Assembly (NCBI GenBank): GCA_050084985.1
Contig: JBITNC010000001.1
Span: 47,492,001 to 47,556,000 of the forward strand
DNA length: 64,000 nucleotides
Source: Nageia nagi
Lineage: Eukaryota > Pinophyta
Direction of reading: 5' to 3'
Part shown: one piece after another, positions 11,635 to 23,455 of the stretch
Layout of the letters: the number at the start of each line of letters is the position of its first letter
How positions within the stretch are numbered: the first letter of the stretch is position 1
The notes under the pieces: model-generated
The model's input: only the letters and a program-made list of their open reading frames with translations
Database searches by the model: none
What the model was told of the DNA's origin: nothing
Made by a program: the position numbers and the translations under genes

Positions 11635-12726
11635 CTTGGACATGGGTGAACTACTAGCTTATGGACTGCTTATTCTCATAAAGAACTATAAGTCTTTAAA
11701 TGGGAAAAGCATGCAATGGGGGTGCTTAGGCTCAAGCTAGGCATTAATAGATAAGAATTTAACTACCATATTTTGAATGGGTTCTCACACACCATAACAA
11801 TCATTTGTGTTTGCTTGAATTTGTTGGCTTATAAGGTGGTAACATATCTTAAGAAAACTAGAGCCAAATTTTAGGCAATAAGCACTCAAGAGGCTCAAGA
11901 TGTCTTCCAACCTTCAAAAAAACTTAATGGTGGTGTTTTAGAGATTAGTTCTATTTATTGTTCTTGTTTGGGTTTTTTAATTATTATGTTTATGTTTCTT
12001 TGATATTTTAGATAGTACAATCGATGGCCTATTTACATGTAGCCACTTCCTTTTTCTTACTAGTTTTGAATAGGTTATTCATGTAATTATGTCAATATTA
12101 GTCAATCTAAGGTCACATTTAGCTATCCTTAAATAAATTAAAAAGTAGGAGTGTAACTACATTCCTCATCATTTATGCTACTAAACTTTCTCTAGCATTA
12201 TTTTGAAGGTATATACCATCATGTGAAAGGAAGCCACATATGCATGTTACAACTAAGTATATATGTTTATCATATTTACATTTATTTATTATTATTTATA
12301 TTATTCATATCATTTTTAGTAGTATTTATCCTTTATATTAATTACTGATGTAGAAAACTAACATTGTCTTAGCCCCAATTTTAGTTACCAATATTTTCTA
12401 TTACATTATTATATTATTGGAAGATATTGCCTTGATTGAATTTGTAAAATGAAATTAGAGCTTCACTTAATTACATATTTACATTAAAATGAACCCAATT
12501 GTCCTATATCTTTTACAAAGCTTAAGAGTCAAATTAACTTATGTGCAACAATTTGTAGAATTCCATATTTCAAACATTAGATTTCAACTTTAAATTGTTT
12601 GAAATTTCTTTTTTATGATAAAATAGTGAATTTTTATTATTGTGTGTTCATGTCATACAAATCCTCAAGTTTTATTATCACACTTTACTATCTTGAAGCC
12701 ATGGGCTATTATTATTATTCTTATTA
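11635..12726. other. Right flank of the Tat insertion, possibly LINE 3' tail
   Basis: Continues the sequence interrupted at 3189. Short coding-like bits on + (for example LDMGELLAYGLLILIKNYKSL near 11637-11700) cross the insertion site in principle but match nothing I know. From about 12000 it is plain AT-rich DNA. Confidence 0.4.
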
Positions 12727-12884
12727 CTAGCTTTGATATAACCCCTTATATATAAAAAATGTCAAGAGATATCATTCTTAAGGGGCTTATCTTGGATATA
12801 GCACTTCTAGGAAATGAAATAGGTGCCTCAAGAATGATATCTCTTGATATTTTTTTGATATATAAGGGGTTATATCAAAGCTAG
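12727..12884. repeat. 158-bp fold-back hairpin (MITE- or miRNA-precursor-like)
   Basis: The left arm 12727-12779 and right arm 12830-12884 are almost perfect reverse complements over about 52 bp: both begin, read inward, CTAGCTTTGATATAACCCC. Only about two mismatches or short indels occur, around the TATATAAAAAATG part. The loop is about 50 bp. No clear target-site duplication is seen. It could be a small fold-back transposon or a hairpin RNA gene. Confidence 0.8.
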
Positions 12885-13599
12885 TGGCATCTGTGGCCAT
12901 GTGATTATTGGATTCTAATATTAAGAGATACATAAAAATTCATCAAAATATAAAATATCATTGCAATCCATTACCAATATTCAACACATTGTATGAATTA
13001 AAGATAAATTCATCCATAATATTTTGAATATTCAAAACATCCCTTGAATTAAAAATAAATTCATCCATGAATATTCACAACATTCTACTACATTCCAGTA
13101 ATAATTTTGCATCATTGTTCAAAGATACATTACCAAAATTCATTTAAAACTAAGGTCTAAAAAATGAATATGACTCATACATAAAGAGGTTTCTAAAGAA
13201 CTCCTTTATGTCTAGGCCTTTAATGTTCTAATTCATATGACATCTTATGTATTTTACATTCATATCCCTCACTTTTTGGTTAAGGTTAGGATGATAAACT
13301 TTTATTTTCATTTGTTACAAAGATTCCATAATTATGTCTGTAGGCACTTAATGTTGTTCATATGATATTTTGAGCTTTTCTATTATGTCTATGATGCTTT
13401 TGGTGAGGTTAGTTATTTACATATATATAATCTTGACAGAACCTCATACTTTAGATTTTTGAATCATTATCACCTTGATTAGAACATAATGTAAATACAT
13501 CATATAGAATGATAGGATCTTCTACATAACTTCTTACTTTGTAGGATTTTAATGTTCCTCATTTTCATTATTGTACTCTTCAAATAATGGTTACAATAT
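12885..13599. other. AT-rich DNA, nothing recognised
   Basis: Contains a short direct repeat: TATTCAACAC/ACATT-GAATTAAAGATAAATTCATCCA near 12975-13020 repeated as AAAACATCCCTTGAATTAAAAATAAATTCATCCA near 13035-13070. No coding trace. Confidence 0.5.
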
Positions 13600-14160
13600 T
13601 ATAATTTTAAAGATAAATACCTCTTTAAAGACAAATACCTTTAAGTATTGTGTAACCTAATTAAACTCTTTATATTTAAAAATATTTTAAAATTTTCAAC
13701 ACTAAAAATATTTTTAAAAAAAATCATCATAGAATCTTTATATTTTTTTTTTCAATTTAATATTTTAAAAGATTTCAAAATAAGTATTACATAACCTAAC
13801 TATTTGATATCAAATTATGTTGTATAACCTAATTGATAATTTTGTATAATAATTATCAAAATAAGTATTGCATAACCTAATTATTTTGTATAATTATTTG
13901 ATAACCTAACTATTTTGTATACTTATTTGATGTTAAAATTATTTTTAAAAGATTTCAAAATTATAAAATATTATGAAAAATTATTTTATAAATTTTTAAA
14001 ATAATAAAATAAGTATTGCATAACCTTATTATTTTGTAACTTATTTGATATCAAAAATATTTTAAAAAGATTTTAAAATTATAAAATATTATGAAAAAAT
14101 ATTTTTAAAAGATGTCAAAATTATTATTAAGTTGTAAAAATATTTCTAATATCTCAACTT
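13600..14160. repeat. Degenerate AT-rich tandem repeats
   Basis: The motif AAGTATTGCATAACCTAAT with a TATTTTGTATA or TTATTTGATATCAAA extension recurs at about 13780, 13862, 13905 and 14011. The block ATTATAAAATATTATGAAAAA occurs at about 13958 and 14077. Spacing varies, so this is an old, scrambled repeat array. Confidence 0.65.
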
Positions 14161-14990
14161 TTAATTTATTTGATTAAAAAAATTGTTTCAAATCGAATAA
14201 CAACAAAGAAAAGGAGAACCTAATCTCTAGAGAGCCCAAGTTTTTTGTAGATCAAAAGCTATGGTTTGTTATTGATGTGGGCATATTTCCTACAAACAAA
14301 AAGACTTAGAAAAGAACTCAAATTTCAATATAAATGCATGAAATGGTTTATCGAATTCTTTTGAACCTCACTAATATTATTGACGAGGGGCATGAGGCCA
14401 ACTCAAATTAATGTATATTACTTAATTTTGTATTATAATTTCAAGTAAAATTGATCCTAATATATATAATAAAAAAATTATAATTTATTTAACTTGAATT
14501 ACTTTTTAAAAATTATCTTTACACTTTTCTTTAAAATAATATGCAAACAAACATTTAAATTGTAAAATTAAACTAATATTTATCTATTCTACTGTTTATT
14601 ATTGAATTGAATATGTAACATTTATCTTTTTTATTAACTATGAAACTCTTTTATTCCATATTTTATTATATTAAAATTAAACATAAGCTTATATGATTTT
14701 ATAAACCTAAGCTTTTCTGACTTTTACTTTGATTATGTAAATTTTTATATTAAGGAAATAACAATGGAACTGTATTATTATGGTGCCATGAGTGAGAGCT
14801 ACAACAATTTGTATAGATTGAATTCAAATCAAATGGATTATGATATATTTTATAGTGTACTTTTATGATGAAAACAAAAAAATATTTTGGCAAAGAAAAC
14901 ATTATCATATATACAGTATAATTCAAAAGATACACCAATTCCACTTTCACCTTTTCTTTCTTGAATGTTGTAACATTTAAAAAAGAAAGA
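14161..14990. other. AT-rich DNA, nothing recognised
   Basis: Open frames here are short and of biased composition. I see no family match. Confidence 0.5.
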
Positions 14991-15043
14991 AATATTGATT
15001 TCATGTATGCAAAATCAATATTAGCATACATGAAATCAATATT
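14991..15043. repeat. Perfect 20-bp hairpin
   Basis: AATATTGATTTCATGTATGC at 14991-15010 is exactly complementary to 15024-15043 across a 13-base loop. The loop repeats part of the stem sequence (AATCAATATTA), suggesting that the hairpin grew by copying. Confidence 0.9.
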
Positions 15044-16429
15044 AGACTGACACCTCAATATTTAACAAAAAAATAAATATTAATTTTATGGATTTAACAA
15101 CGAATAAATGTCATAAGTGCATTATATGTTTAAATGTTTTTTGCTTGTGCAAAATAAAGATGCTAATGTGTGTGAAATGGAGGATTACAAATAGATACAA
15201 TGAAAAGATGCAGATACATGAATGGATTGCAAATAAATAGAGATGCCAACAGATTGAGAATTATTTTGTATTTATATATGAAAATTATTTGCAACTAATA
15301 TAGTTATGTTGAGCATATTATTAAATTTTTAGAAAATCAAATATGATAAATATTTAAAATAACTAATATAGTTGGCTATTGATGATGGACATATAGACAA
15401 AGCAACATTTTGTTCCCCCACACCCCTTGACTGCTATTGTAGGAATGCCTCTCTGCATAATAATAATAATTATTATTAATATTATATGTTTATACCTTAA
15501 ATATTAGGAATTTTGGTTTTTTTTTTTATGTTATTTTTTTTCAAAATGAGAAATCAAAATGGCATGTCCATAATAAAGTGAGCAATTTCCATTACAAAGG
15601 CCCAAGTTCAAATCCCAACACTCTTCTTGTGTAGTGTTTTGAGTTTAAGTAATTTTTGAAAAATAAAAAAAAAGGTTCATGAAAAAAAAGGAGTCATCAA
15701 AATCAATAATTTAAATTCTATAATGTAAGAAACCCTCCACCTCTTACATATAAATAAATTGTTGATCTCTTAACAATTATATATATTTATTACATCATTT
15801 TATCTCACAAAACCAAGAGTTTCTTAGTCAAAGGATAACTCAACTACACCTTGATAATCTTGTTACTTCGTAACTAAGTTAAAATATTGTTATATAAATC
15901 ATCATAACTTTAAACCCAACAAAACCTATAAATAAATAGTATGCCCCAATTTCTAAATATTACACTCTAATAAATAACATGAACCAAAGTTATCAACCAT
16001 AAATCATACATAGAAAATACTTTTAAAAATACAAGTTACTTTAACTATAAATTTTTTATTTTTACTTTTTTTATTCCTTATAAAAAACTACCTTAGTTGT
16101 CTTAAATGTAAGATACCAAAATAACAATTATTCTAATGGTAATAAGGTCTAACCTTATATGTCTAAACCTTCACTCATTCTTGTATAGCATTTTTCCATG
16201 ATAAAACATGATAGGTAAAATTATTCCCTTAGAATTCTTATAAAGACCACCAATTAATAATTTTATGCCATTCCTAAACACTGAATTCTTGATTAAAAAT
16301 CATTATACAAATCCTTTTGAACCACTTTAGTATCAACATTTCTATAAAAGTTAGAATTATTGAATTTTATGTAACTAAATAAATTCAAAATTTATTATGC
16401 AATTATTAATATACAAATCCTCCTCTTGT
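15044..16429. other. AT-rich DNA, nothing recognised
   Basis: Includes a small palindromic trinucleotide run, (ATA)n followed by (ATT)n, at about 15458-15487. It may hold the leader of the gag gene that follows, but no primer site or LTR end is visible. Confidence 0.45.
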
Positions 16430-18165
16430 ATCAAGTGCACAACACATCAACTCTACTTATGGATCAACATATTATCATCACACTCAACAAGTTAGGCCTC
16501 CTAGTCCACCAAAATCTCTTGTTGTGCAATCAAATATTTAGATCACTCCAAATCAACTTGCATCTAATGGTTTAGGACTACATCATAATCTCCCTACCTT
16601 GAGAGTCCTACATCAGAATCAAAATTAATCAACTCAAGTTGCCTATGTTGGTCAAATAAGTTCTTCCCATCTAGCAAACCAACATGATACAAATAAAAAT
16701 AAAATCCAAGGCAACTTCCAACAAGTGGGTTCTCAAGCTTTCATGAATCAAGCTTATCATAATGTGAGTCAACCTCCCCCATTTCATCATGTGAATCAAC
16801 CATCATATCAAAGTCAAAGTCAAGGATATACCAGTTAAATGAATCATTCTCAAAATCAAGTATATGTGCCTTAAAGTAAATTTATTCCCAATCTGACATG
16901 GAATCAATCTTTGAGACAAAATGTGCAACAAGGCTATCAACCAACATATAAAGTGCAAAGCATGGCAACCCAACGACCTCCAATAATTCATGAAGATATC
17001 TTGAAAATGTTGAAATACATGGAATCAAGGATCAATAATCAAAGCAAAATCAACTTATCTTATCAATTGTTTATCAACAAACCTATCAACCCTATGGTTC
17101 CTATCAAGTAATTTCCCTACAAGTTTGAGGTTCCTCAAATAACAAAGTTCAAAGGGAGAGAAGATCCAAGAGATAACTTGAGTCAATTCAATTATTCTTT
17201 CTATCTTATAAGTAATGATGATGTCCTCATGCTTAGGAAATTTCCAATAACTTTAGTAGGCCAAGCTTTGGATTGATGCAACTTTCCCCAACATAGCATC
17301 TGATCTTTAGAGCAATTGGCCAATCTCCTCTTGGACCATTTTGCCATCAACATAAGGAAAAGATCATCTATCATGGATTTAACAAAAATATTTCAATATG
17401 ATGATGAGTATATTAATGATTATGTGGTAATATGAAGAGCAATTGTTATAGATTTATCATATACATTGGCACAAGAAGAACTTATCAAGAATTTTGTAAG
17501 AGTTGTAACAAGAAAATATCTTCCATATTAAAAATAAAACAATATAAATCTTTTGAGGAAGCATTGTCATAAGAAAATCTCATTAAATAAGTTAAGATCC
17601 AATTGGGTGATATAAAATTACATAAGAAGAATCAATATCAAGATCAAGATCAAAATCATAATGAAAACTATCAAGCATATCAAAAGCAACAGTCAAGTCA
17701 ACCCTCATATTAAGTCAACTAAGCAAATTTGAATCCTCAACCAATCATATGTGACAAGAGCAACCTAGTAATACAAGTTAAATAAGAAATTTTACTTCTT
17801 TGGGGGAGTCTTTATCAGATATCCTACCAAAGTTATTACAAATAAATTTTTGACATTGCTCCCAATCAAAGAAACTATAGTAACATCAATGAGACCTTGG
17901 TATAAATAAAATGAGTTTTATGAGTACCATAGGCAAAGTGGACACAACACCAATGGGTGCATGCAATTGAAGCATGCAATCCAATAAATTATTGACAATA
18001 ACCAAGTATCAACAGGAGCACTAATCACACCACCTAATCAATATTTGGGAATTTTTAATAATCCTTTTCCTATCAATGATCAAAGTGGAGCCTCAACATC
18101 TAATGAGCATGATTATCATGTGGTTGAGCCTCCATCCTCTTATAGCAACTTTATTGATTAATCCA
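16430..18165 (+). pseudogene. Gag of a second Tat-like gypsy element
   Basis: The first 600 bp encode an Asn/Gln/His/Ser-rich, low-complexity N-terminus (NQAYHNVSQPPPFHHVNQ, QSQSQGY). A capsid domain follows at about 17110-17520: PQITKFKGREDPRDNLSQFN, then LMLRKFPITLVGQALD, then DDEYINDYVV and LAQEELIKNFVR. A zinc knuckle is visible at about 17905-17975: FYEYHRQSGHNTNGCMQLKH (a YHRQ-GH-C arrangement). Occasional stops (for example at 17108 and 17275) break it. No protease, RT or integrase follows, so this copy is either pol-deleted or a non-autonomous form. Confidence 0.85.
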
Positions 18166-18169
18166 TTGA

Positions 18170-19200
18170 ACATGGAATTTATCCTTAGCTTCCCATCATA
18201 ATTTATCTTTAGTGCTATCATATCTTATCATCTAAACATCATCACTTGGATTGATCATCAATAATGTCTCATAATCTTGGTTTATTGGGATTCGATGCTA
18301 GATCCTACTCCTCCTTTGTGGTCATCCAATAGTGAAGACTTTATGGTAGGAAAATAATCACTCATCTCCCATGATCAATATGATCTATCTTTGTCATCAC
18401 TTGTCGATAGCACTAGCATTATCTCCTTGTCATGTGATGTGCATCTTTATCACACTATCTTGTCATCATTATCATATCATTGTGTCATCATACCATCATA
18501 CGCCCTCCCCTATTACTTTATTATTATCATCATTATGCCCTCATCATTATATTTGGACCACTTTCATTAAGTGTGCCTCTCATATTAGCATCACAATCAT
18601 GTTATTATAGGCACATATCTTTGAGGTTAATTTGAATCAACATCATTATCAATTCCCCTAGGCCTCATTTTGGATGAGGACATAACCACTTGGGTCACAA
18701 TCATTTATATCGATTTACCTTAAATCATTCCTTCATATTGATCATAGATTATTGACTATCATGGTTTATGAGGGAAACATAATCTTGTGGAATAAGTGAT
18801 AATGGCTTTAATATGGATGAATCTCTTCACTCACTCTATCATCATCATTAATAATTGAAAAAATATCATTTCATAATGATCACATCATCAATTCAAATCA
18901 TATAAAGTCATATAAAGTTATCATTTATCATAACCTTTTATCATTTATCAATCTACCATTTTATCATATCTCTCATCAAGATCAAATTAGTAAATTATTT
19001 ATCATCGATCAATCTCTTATCTTTTATCAAATTAAATATCTGAGCATATATCTTATCATATCAATCAAGCATTTCTTGACATGTCAATCATAGTCATATC
19101 ATCATATCATATCATGAGTCTTTTGAGCATATCATATTATTATCATGGATCAATGAGCAACTTATCAATGACTTGATGATTTTTGTTGACATCACCTTAT
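18170..19200. repeat. ATCAT/TATCAT-rich low-complexity tail
   Basis: For about 1 kb nearly every line carries several TATCAT, ATCATC or TCATAT runs, for example around 18840-19010 and 19080-19150. The same composition returns at 20800-20920 on the far side of the other repeats. It follows the gag zinc knuckle directly and reads as the untranslated 3' part of the Tat-like element. Confidence 0.7.
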
Positions 19201-19299
19201 TTTCCTTTGTTTATACTCAAGATATCAACTATCTTAAATCATGACCAATATTGTATTGGCTTCTCAGCATATCAACAATGTGTCTAATGAAATTAACCC

Positions 19300-19746
19300 T
19301 TTATGAATTAATCTCTAGTTTATCAAGATCTCAAGAAGGCACTTACAACATCAACACCATAGCACAATAACACAAGCCAATCTCACAAATTACACAAGAC
19401 ATAAAGTGGTTCCTCCCACTAACTAAGATCTTCTTATTCTCAAGTACCTCTCTTACAAAATCTCTCCTCTTTCTCCAAACCCTAAACTTAGAGCAAAGCT
19501 TGCTTTACAATTGTATCATTACAATGAGAGGAGGAATGCCTATCTATTTATAAGAAAAAACCCACCCTTTAACCTCCTTGTAACTGAAGGGTAAGGTTAA
19601 AGGTGTTTCTATATTTATCCCCCTTTCTCTATTTATTCCCTTAATGCTTTAAGGTATCTAAAGATACTTTAAGCATTAAGTGAATTTACATTAAAGAGAA
19701 ATATTACACAATATTACATTACAAATTCTAATAGTGTTATACATCA
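19300..19746 (-). repeat. Diverged copia-type LTR (solo or fragment)
   Basis: Has the same landmarks, in the same order, as the minus-strand copia LTRs at 47106-47599 and 54076-54840: a ...CTCACAAA...ACAAGACATAAAGTGGTTCCTCC block, a CTATTTATAAG block (TATA-like on the complementary reading), then a palindrome at 19640-19680 followed by AGTGAATTTACAT. Sequence identity is only moderate, so it belongs to a related but older family. No pol is attached. Ends are approximate. Confidence 0.6.
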
Positions 19747-19779
19747 TGAATTTAGCATGATCATCTTAATCATCTCCTT

Positions 19780-19985
19780 CTTTACTTTCCATTCAGCATG
19801 GGACATAAACATTCCTTTTCAAGAGATTTCCTTTGCTTTTGATTCAACATGGGGCATAAAAATCCCTTTTTAGGAGATTTCCTTTGCTTTCCATTCAACA
19901 TAGGGCAAATTTATCCTACAACATTTATTATTTTCCCTTGCTTTCCATTGAGAATGGGGCAAGATTATCATCTTTTGAGCATTTA
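19780..19985. repeat. Tandem repeats of a CTTTCCATTCAACATGGGG motif, left block
   Basis: Four diverged copies with a period of about 65 bp, each holding TTTGCTTTCCATTCA-CATGGGGCA and often AGGAGATTTCCTTTGC. The same motif returns at 20340-20660. Confidence 0.8.
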
Positions 19986-19999
19986 TAATATCTCTTAGG

Positions 20000-20305
20000 T
20001 ATGTAGATTAGTTATAACATAACAATGTTGGCATCATGAGGTGTTATAGCCGTAGGTATCCTCGACATGAATGTGTTGATTTTATCATTTTATCTTCTTA
20101 TTTTGATACTAATTGGTTACAACATAATAGTGTTGGCATAAGGTGTTATAGATATAGATATCCTTGGCATGACTGTGTCAGCTTATTCACCTTGTATCAT
20201 CTTTATCTTTCTGGTTATGGTACATACTAGATATGATATGATAGTGGTATCACCACAAGGTGTTATAGCCATACATACCCTTGACATGATTGTGTAAACT
20301 TTTGC
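20000..20305. repeat. Three diverged copies of a roughly 100-bp unit
   Basis: Units begin near 20010, 20113 and 20214. Each contains GTTA-AACATA-TAGTGTTGGCAT, then AGGTGTTATAG, then a TATCCT-GACATGA-TGTGT block. This triple is flanked on both sides by the CATGGGG repeats, giving an A-B-A layout. Confidence 0.8.
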
Positions 20306-20339
20306 ATCACATTGGATACACTATCACTTTGATCACTTA

Positions 20340-20660
20340 TCAAAATCTTCACTTTTTATTTAGCATGGGGTAAATATATGTTTTATGGAGACTTCTTTGC
20401 TTTCCATTCAACAAGGGGAAAAGGTATCCTCGAGTGTTTTTAGTCTTGATTTCCATTTACCATGGGTAAATATTTCTTTTTTCATTCTTGCTTTCTATTC
20501 AAAATGGGAAATATTGAACATTATTTTTTCTTTGCTTTTCATTGAACATGGGACAAAGTTGTTTTTACCATTCTTGCTTTCCATTCAACATGGGCAAGAT
20601 TGGGTACCTCTTTTTCCTTTTCTTTTCATTTAACATGGGGAAAAATTTTCTTGAGCATGA
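20340..20660. repeat. Tandem repeats of the CATTCAACATGGGG motif, right block
   Basis: At least five more copies of the motif seen at 19780-19985, for example near 20358, 20398, 20450, 20545, 20578 and 20625, spaced about 45-65 bp. Confidence 0.8.
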
Positions 20661-20960
20661 CTCACCTCAATTCTTGATCATTTCACATAGCCATCAGTTG
20701 GTCACCTTTATGTTGACCATATCTTTTAGGATCACGTAGCATTGGTTCTTTAGTGTATCATAGGTTTGCGTACCTCCATGTCCTCTTATTTATCAATAAA
20801 ATATAATTAATAATTGATCATTAATTATCATTATCAATATATTATTTACAATCCATCATTTTATCTTTCATCTTTTCATCATTCATTATACTCATCATTC
20901 ATCATAATCATCATTTTCCCCTTTAGCTTTTGACTTGAGTTTTGCATCTCACGAAACTCA

Positions 20961-20971
20961 TCTCAAAAGGG
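20961..20971 (+). other. Candidate polypurine tract of the second Tat-like element
   Basis: TCTCAAAAGGG stands before TGTATCTATAAGCACC, a possible 3' LTR start at 20972. No matching upstream LTR is seen, so this is tentative. Confidence 0.35.
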
Positions 20972-22689
20972 TGTATCTATAAGCACCTCAAAATCAAATT
21001 TTTCCCTTAATCATTTTGTATCTCTATACTTTCACCTATTCACTCCATCTTAGCCTTTTTATCTTATATGTTGGGCACCTAATCGATATACCGGTTACCC
21101 TAATCAGTTGATTGGTTAGCTTGCTAACAGGTCAACATGCCTATCGGTCTGATATCATATCTATAATGTAAAATTTGAAATTTATGTTTTCCCTATATTT
21201 TCCATTCAAATTATTTTATATCTTGATAATTGCTAACATTCCTCTCCTACCTATCCAAAGCCATGAGCACTATCCCAAGCCCTAATAATCTCTAGCACTT
21301 CCCATGATATGTTTTGAGCATCCTTTTAGGTGTTAGAGAGAATTGGGAGCTATCTTTAAGCTATTGGAGTACTTTTATCCTTTGTATATAACATTTATAG
21401 ATAGTTTTGTGAGCATGTAGCATTATTATAGACTAGATTTATAGTATTTTAGCTTGTTGTTATCATTTTATCATTATCTTAGCATATCATGAGCATAATT
21501 TACCTTGATTTATGTGATTGATTTGAGACTCATTAGTAGATGCAACCTTATTTTTAATAATCTTTTCACTTATGAAAATAAGTATTTGCATTCATTAATC
21601 ACTTTAGTACAATAACACTCTTGATAAAAATTAAAATATGTATTTTAAATCTCTATTAAATCTTATGTACTTGTTTAATCTATCTTGAATAAAACATGTC
21701 CACTTGTGTGCATAAAAAATATCTTATCATATTAATTATTAAGTATGTGCACATATGCATATAGGGAATTTTAAATGAATCTTTATCTAATATTTACTTA
21801 GGATATTTTATGGTCAAGAATACTTTTTTACTAATGATTACTTTTATTCCCTCAAGAATCTTCTAGGCTTACGGAAACCTTAACATCTTTGAACTTAGAC
21901 AAGAAACACACTAATTCTTTCAGATACTCATATAGGATTCTCAAAGTAAAAGGGAATAAGGGTTCTATTTTCTTGAATGCATGATTATTAAAAAAAGACT
22001 ATAAAATTTCATTGATGAAATGCTTAATTTGGACCAAGTGTAAGTTATTTAGAAATGTTTTACACTCATAGAAACATTATCACTCTTATTCTTGAATAAG
22101 AAATGTGCTTAGCACTCCAATTGATTTTTTAAAAGAAAAAAAAATGAGTGCTTGATTAAATTGAATGTAAAAGCACTTAATTATGACACTCCATTGAAGG
22201 TGTTCTCATTTTGAATCAAGTGCATGCAATTATAAAGTCTCTTAAATCCCTTAAATATGTTTCAAGGACCACATAGAAGTGATATGCAAATACTTTAAAA
22301 TAAAAAACATCTTTGAGACATGACAAGCTATAAGAATCTAAATTTCTTTTTATATAAGAATTTACCTAAAAAATGAATTCTATACACTATATGACTCCAC
22401 TAATAATTATTTAATCTCTAATCAAGAGACATCTTAGAGGTCTTTTGAAAATGTAATTACTAATTCTTCATAGTAAACCTCATGTTTAACATTGGATTTG
22501 TTTACAAGATAAGTATTGATATAAATAGTAAAGTGCTTGACAACATCATAATCTGCTTTCACCATCTTTATGAAGTTACTTAATAATAAATAACCTAAAA
22601 TCACATAAAAATATAGTAGCTAATAACTTTTAAAACATATCTTAATCACCTAAAATCAATATTATTTATACTATAATTTAAGATGAATT
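20972..22689. other. AT-rich DNA, possible 3' LTR of the second Tat-like element
   Basis: No coding trace. If the preceding purine tract is real, the LTR begins here; its end is not visible. The part near 21085-21130 has a less AT-rich stretch with CTAATCGATATACCGG and CTAATCAGTTGATTGG. Confidence 0.35.
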
Positions 22690-23455
22690 ATATCTTTATC
22701 CTTATTTGGGATCAAGAATAGTGAAGTAAAGCTTGATTTTTTTGAGCATTTATAGGAATAGACAACTTTTCTCCACTCATATTCTATAATACATATGTGT
22801 GTTGACCAATAAAATATGAAATTTGGTAAGTTCCTAACTAGTTTGATTCTCATTTTCCTTTCTTTCTTGGCTCATTAGCCTTATGATCCCAATGTAATAT
22901 CATATCACCAATTTGAAAACGTTTTCTTTTTGCATTTTTATCAAAGGTTTGATAAACTTTATGAGACTATTCTACAAGTTTTTCCAATGAATATATTCTA
23001 TCTTCTTCCATTTTTACTAGATGATCTAATCTTTTCTTAAAAGTATTAGTCTCATAATCTTCATGCCATAAAATTTATAGTGTTTTGATTTCTAAGTAAT
23101 GAGGTAATAAATATTTTGTTCAAAACATTAACTCATAATGGTTATTCCTAGTACTTTTCTTTTCTATAATTTTATCTACCCATAACGAATGCTAAAACTT
23201 TTGAGTATGTGATCTTCAAGAAATAGAACTTTTTAAGAGGAATAAATTCAACCTATTTAGTTAAATAATTTGTAGTTTTGATGATCCATTTATGATTGCC
23301 ACTAGAATTTGGATTGATTTCTCCAATTAGATCTAATCCCTACTAGGTAAATGGAGCATCTATAACAATAGTATTTAGGATAATTGTTGCTAAATGCTTC
23401 TTTTTAATAAATATTTGATAATTATGGAAAGTTAAAATATAATGATTCACACATA
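22690..23455 (-). pseudogene. Gypsy integrase remnant
   Basis: Read from right to left: HLATIILNTIVIDAPFT near 23380-23350, the core start QGLDLIGEINPNSSGNHKWI at about 23286-23345, LTKXVEFIPLKKF near 23240, and C-terminal fragments WDHKANEPRKKG at 22860-22890 and NTHMYYRI near 22790 (matching the usual NTF-LQN-GE blocks). It differs from the Tat integrases in this window (no PPSS-GHKFII) and belongs to another gypsy lineage. The RT upstream is not recognisable. Confidence 0.75.

Noticed and set aside
14750-15058. Minus-strand frame of 102 codons
   Set aside because: Its start lies in the perfect hairpin and its composition is typical of AT-rich chance frames; no family match.
18371-18610. 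79-codon + frame rich in His, Ser and Leu
   Set aside because: Produced by the ATCATC and TATCAT repeats of the Tat-like tail.
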